Source of the DNA: Alphaproteobacteria bacterium GM202ARS2 | Lineage (GTDB): Bacteria > Pseudomonadota > Alphaproteobacteria > GM7ARS4 | Length of the DNA: 64,000 bases | Assembly: GCA_014323835.1 (NCBI GenBank) | Contig: JACONH010000005.1 | Location: 22,121-86,120 of the forward strand | Reading direction: 5' to 3' | In this document: positions 62,378 through 64,000 of the stretch, in pieces | Layout: the number at the start of each line of letters is the position of its first letter | How positions within the stretch are numbered: position 1 is the first letter of the stretch | Made by a program: the position numbers and the translations under genes | Notes under the pieces: generated by a model | Told to the model about the DNA's origin: nothing | Seen by the model: the letters and a program-made list of their open reading frames with translations, nothing else | The model's database searches: none

Positions 62378-63760
62378 ATGACATTATCGGATACAATATT
62401 TGCTATGAGTTCGGGTCATCTTCCGAGCGGTGTGTGTGTGGTTCGGGTTTCGGGTGGTGGTAGCCGTGCTGTTCTCGAGGGCTTATGTGGTGTTCTTCCG
62501 TTGCCGCGCCGTGCGCGCTTGTGTTTTCTGCGAGAGCCCAAGACGCAGGATGTGCTCGACCAAGCGGTTGTTTTGTGGTTGCCGAATCCTAGAAGTTTTA
62601 CGGGCGAGGATATGGCGGAGCTGCACATTCATGGCAGTGTGGCGGTTTTAAGGCGTTTGTCGCAGGTGTTGAGCGATGATTTTGCTTTGCGTCCGGCTGA
62701 CAGGGGGGAGCTGACTCGCCGTGCCTTTTATCATGGCAAGCTGGATATTACCCGTGCGGAGGCGATTGCTGACTTGATTGATGCCCAAAGTGATGCGCAA
62801 CGCCGCCTTGCTTTGAGCCAGCTGGGGGGCGCACTGCACCGCCACTATGAAGACTGGCGGGCGCGCATCATTCACCTTCTTGCCTTGAGTGAAGCAGCGA
62901 TAGATTTCAGCGATGACGATTTGCCGTCGTCGCTGGCAGACGACTGGCAACAAGGCATAGACTCTTTGATAGACGATATGGCGCGGCACGCACAGGATGC
63001 TCGCGGCTTGAAGGTGCGAGACGGCTTGCGGGTGATGCTGAGCGGCGCGTCCAATGTGGGCAAGTCGAGTCTGTTTAATGCCCTGTTACAGAGCGCGCGG
63101 GCGATTGTTGCCGATGAGGCGGGCACAACTCGAGATGTTATAGAAGAAACTGTGGACATGGAGGGCTATGCGGTTGTGCTGTGTGATGGTGCGGGGTTGC
63201 GGGCAAAGCAGGGCGCGGTGGAAAAAGAGGGAACGAAACGAGCCTTGCAGGAAGTGCGGGATTGTGATGTGTGTTTGGCGGTTGTTTCGGCAGATGTGCC
63301 TGATTCGCTTGTGACTTTGGATACAATTTTTCAGGCGTATCAGAGCACGCACGATGACATTTCTGGTTTTCGTATTCTTATCAATAAGATAGACAAACGC
63401 CCGACTGATTCTGCTTTTATTGTTGCGGCGCGGCGGTGGCGTGAAGGTGTGGGGTTGGCTATACCCCACGCTGTGAGTGCCAAGAATAAAAAGGGCTTGC
63501 AGGATGTGCGGGCGTATATTCTTGCGCGTTTGGCTTATGATGCGAAGGAGGCGGCGGTGCTGACCCGTGCGCGTCATCAGGGGCATGTGATGGCATGTTT
63601 GCGGGCGTTGCAGGAGGCACAGGAGCAGGGCTTTGCGGGGGGCGAGGTCAGTGCCGAGTGTTTGCGCGCCGCGATGGCTTGCTTGGGGCGGATTGTCGGC
63701 ACAGTGGATATGGAGGATGTGCTCAGCGATGTGTTCGCCTCTTTTTGTATCGGCAAATGA
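62378..63760 (+). CDS. mnmE: tRNA uridine-5-carboxymethylaminomethyl(34) synthesis GTPase MnmE
   Basis: MnmE acts with MnmG to modify the wobble U34 of several tRNAs. The 460-residue product starts with DTIFAMSSGHLPSGVCVVRVSG, has the folate-binding N-domain (SFTGEDMAELHIHGSVAVL, RRAFYHGKLDITRAEAIADLIDA), a G domain with GASNVGKSS and DEAGTTRD, and ends in FCIGK, which holds the conserved C-terminal Cys. It is the usual first gene of mnmE-mnmG-rsmG-parA-parB; those genes would lie beyond the right edge. The parS array starts 8 bp after the stop. Confidence 0.97.
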   Translation: MTLSDTIFAMSSGHLPSGVCVVRVSGGGSRAVLEGLCGVLPLPRRARLCFLREPKTQDVLDQAVVLWLPNPRSFTGEDMAELHIHGSVAVLRRLSQVLSDDFALRPADRGELTRRAFYHGKLDITRAEAIADLIDAQSDAQRRLALSQLGGALHRHYEDWRARIIHLLALSEAAIDFSDDDLPSSLADDWQQGIDSLIDDMARHAQDARGLKVRDGLRVMLSGASNVGKSSLFNALLQSARAIVADEAGTTRDVIEETVDMEGYAVVLCDGAGLRAKQGAVEKEGTKRALQEVRDCDVCLAVVSADVPDSLVTLDTIFQAYQSTHDDISGFRILINKIDKRPTDSAFIVAARRWREGVGLAIPHAVSAKNKKGLQDVRAYILARLAYDAKEAAVLTRARHQGHVMACLRALQEAQEQGFAGGEVSAECLRAAMACLGRIVGTVDMEDVLSDVFASFCIGK

Positions 63761-63767
63761 AAAAAAA

Positions 63768-64000
63768 TGTTTCACGTGAAACAATTTTGAGGGGGTGGCT
63801 CGAATGTTTCACGTGAAACAATTTTGAGGGGGTGGCTCGAATGTTTCACGTGAAACAATTTTGGGGGAGTGGCTCGAATGTTTCACGTGAAACAATTTTG
63901 AGGGGCTGGTTCGAATGTTTCACGTGAAACAATTGGTGGGAGCTGGTTCGAATGTTTCACGTGAAACAATTGGTGGGGGACGGCTCGAATGTTTCACGTG
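63768..64000. repeat. parS: parS array C: seven perfect palindromes every 37 bp (last cut by window end)
   Basis: Exact copies of TGTTTCACGTGAAACA start at 63768, 63805, 63842, 63879, 63916, 63953 and 63990; every step is exactly 37 bp. The 21-bp spacers are G-rich and similar but not identical (ATTTTGAGGGGGTGGCTCGA and variants). The seventh is truncated at 64000, so the array continues. Sites this dense downstream of mnmE, with parA and parB expected further on, indicate the ParB-binding centre of the chromosome. Confidence 0.95.

Noticed and set aside
63768..64000. The regular 37-bp repeat looks like a CRISPR array.
   Set aside because: The repeated unit is the exact 16-bp parS palindrome, the spacers are nearly identical to each other, and no cas gene is present.

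Overview
The window looks like a piece of an alphaproteobacterial chromosome around the replication and partition region. Support comes from gene neighbourhoods I know from alphaproteobacteria: perM-hdaA, argH-lptM-lysA-DUF4175, rpsU-COQ9, purK-purE, dnaQ-coaE-aroE-maf next to rho, petABC, and mnmE followed by parS sites. Accessory complex I proteins of the NDUFS4 and NDUFA9 families point the same way. The genome is compact: many genes overlap by 4-8 bp, and several convergent pairs overlap by 29-98 bp. None of the five tRNA genes encodes its CCA end, and a CCA-adding enzyme gene is present. I do not assign a genus.

Layout. 1-4.3 kb: a Fic protein cut by the window edge, then mobB, pgsA and uvrC on the minus strand. 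4.3-7.7 kb: tRNA-Val, a PerM-type membrane protein, hdaA and anmK. 7.7-11.7 kb: a 25-residue PqqA-like precursor peptide with its own terminator, then a large AT-rich gene for a RecD-like helicase with a nuclease-like tail. 11.7-12.7 kb: three tRNAs interleaved with an NDUFS4-type gene and a cluster of parS palindromes. 12.7-27.7 kb: housekeeping metabolism (pyrF, uppP, coaD, gyrA, argC, hom, a PPi-type phosphofructokinase, pmbA, kdsB, pheA, cca). 27.8-30.4 kb: the cytochrome bc1 operon. 30.4-31.3 kb: a Panacea-domain gene with a small membrane protein, possibly a toxin-antitoxin pair. 32.5-34.5 kb: an exported zinc metallohydrolase plus a SoxYZ-like carrier, as found with PQQ enzymes. 34.5 kb: a second parS cluster. 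34.6-45.7 kb: DUF4175, lysA, lptM, argH, a TlpA-like thioredoxin, rpsU, coq9, purKE, dnaQ, coaE, aroE and maf. 45.7-46.1 kb: an AT-rich gap that is my best candidate for oriC. 46.1-54.3 kb: rho, ogt, a rhodanese, dnaA, dnaN, recF and an acyl-CoA synthetase. 54.2-60.8 kb: a yejABEF peptide transporter operon with a DNA methyltransferase gene inside it. 60.8-64 kb: a HisN-like phosphatase, a CycM-like cytochrome c, mnmE and a regular parS array that runs off the end.

How it fits together. Replication initiation and its control (dnaA, hdaA, dnaN, recF, gyrA, putative oriC) and chromosome partition (three parS clusters spread over about 52 kb) are collected here. Aerobic respiration is represented by petABC, cytochrome c, COQ9 and the complex I accessory genes. 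The PqqA-like peptide, the metallohydrolase and the SoxYZ-like carrier together suggest that the cell makes PQQ and oxidises substrates (perhaps alcohols) in the periplasm with quinoproteins; the enzymes themselves are not in the window. The probable accessory genes (helicase, Panacea pair, Fic) are AT-richer than their surroundings, and two of the three sit next to tRNA genes.
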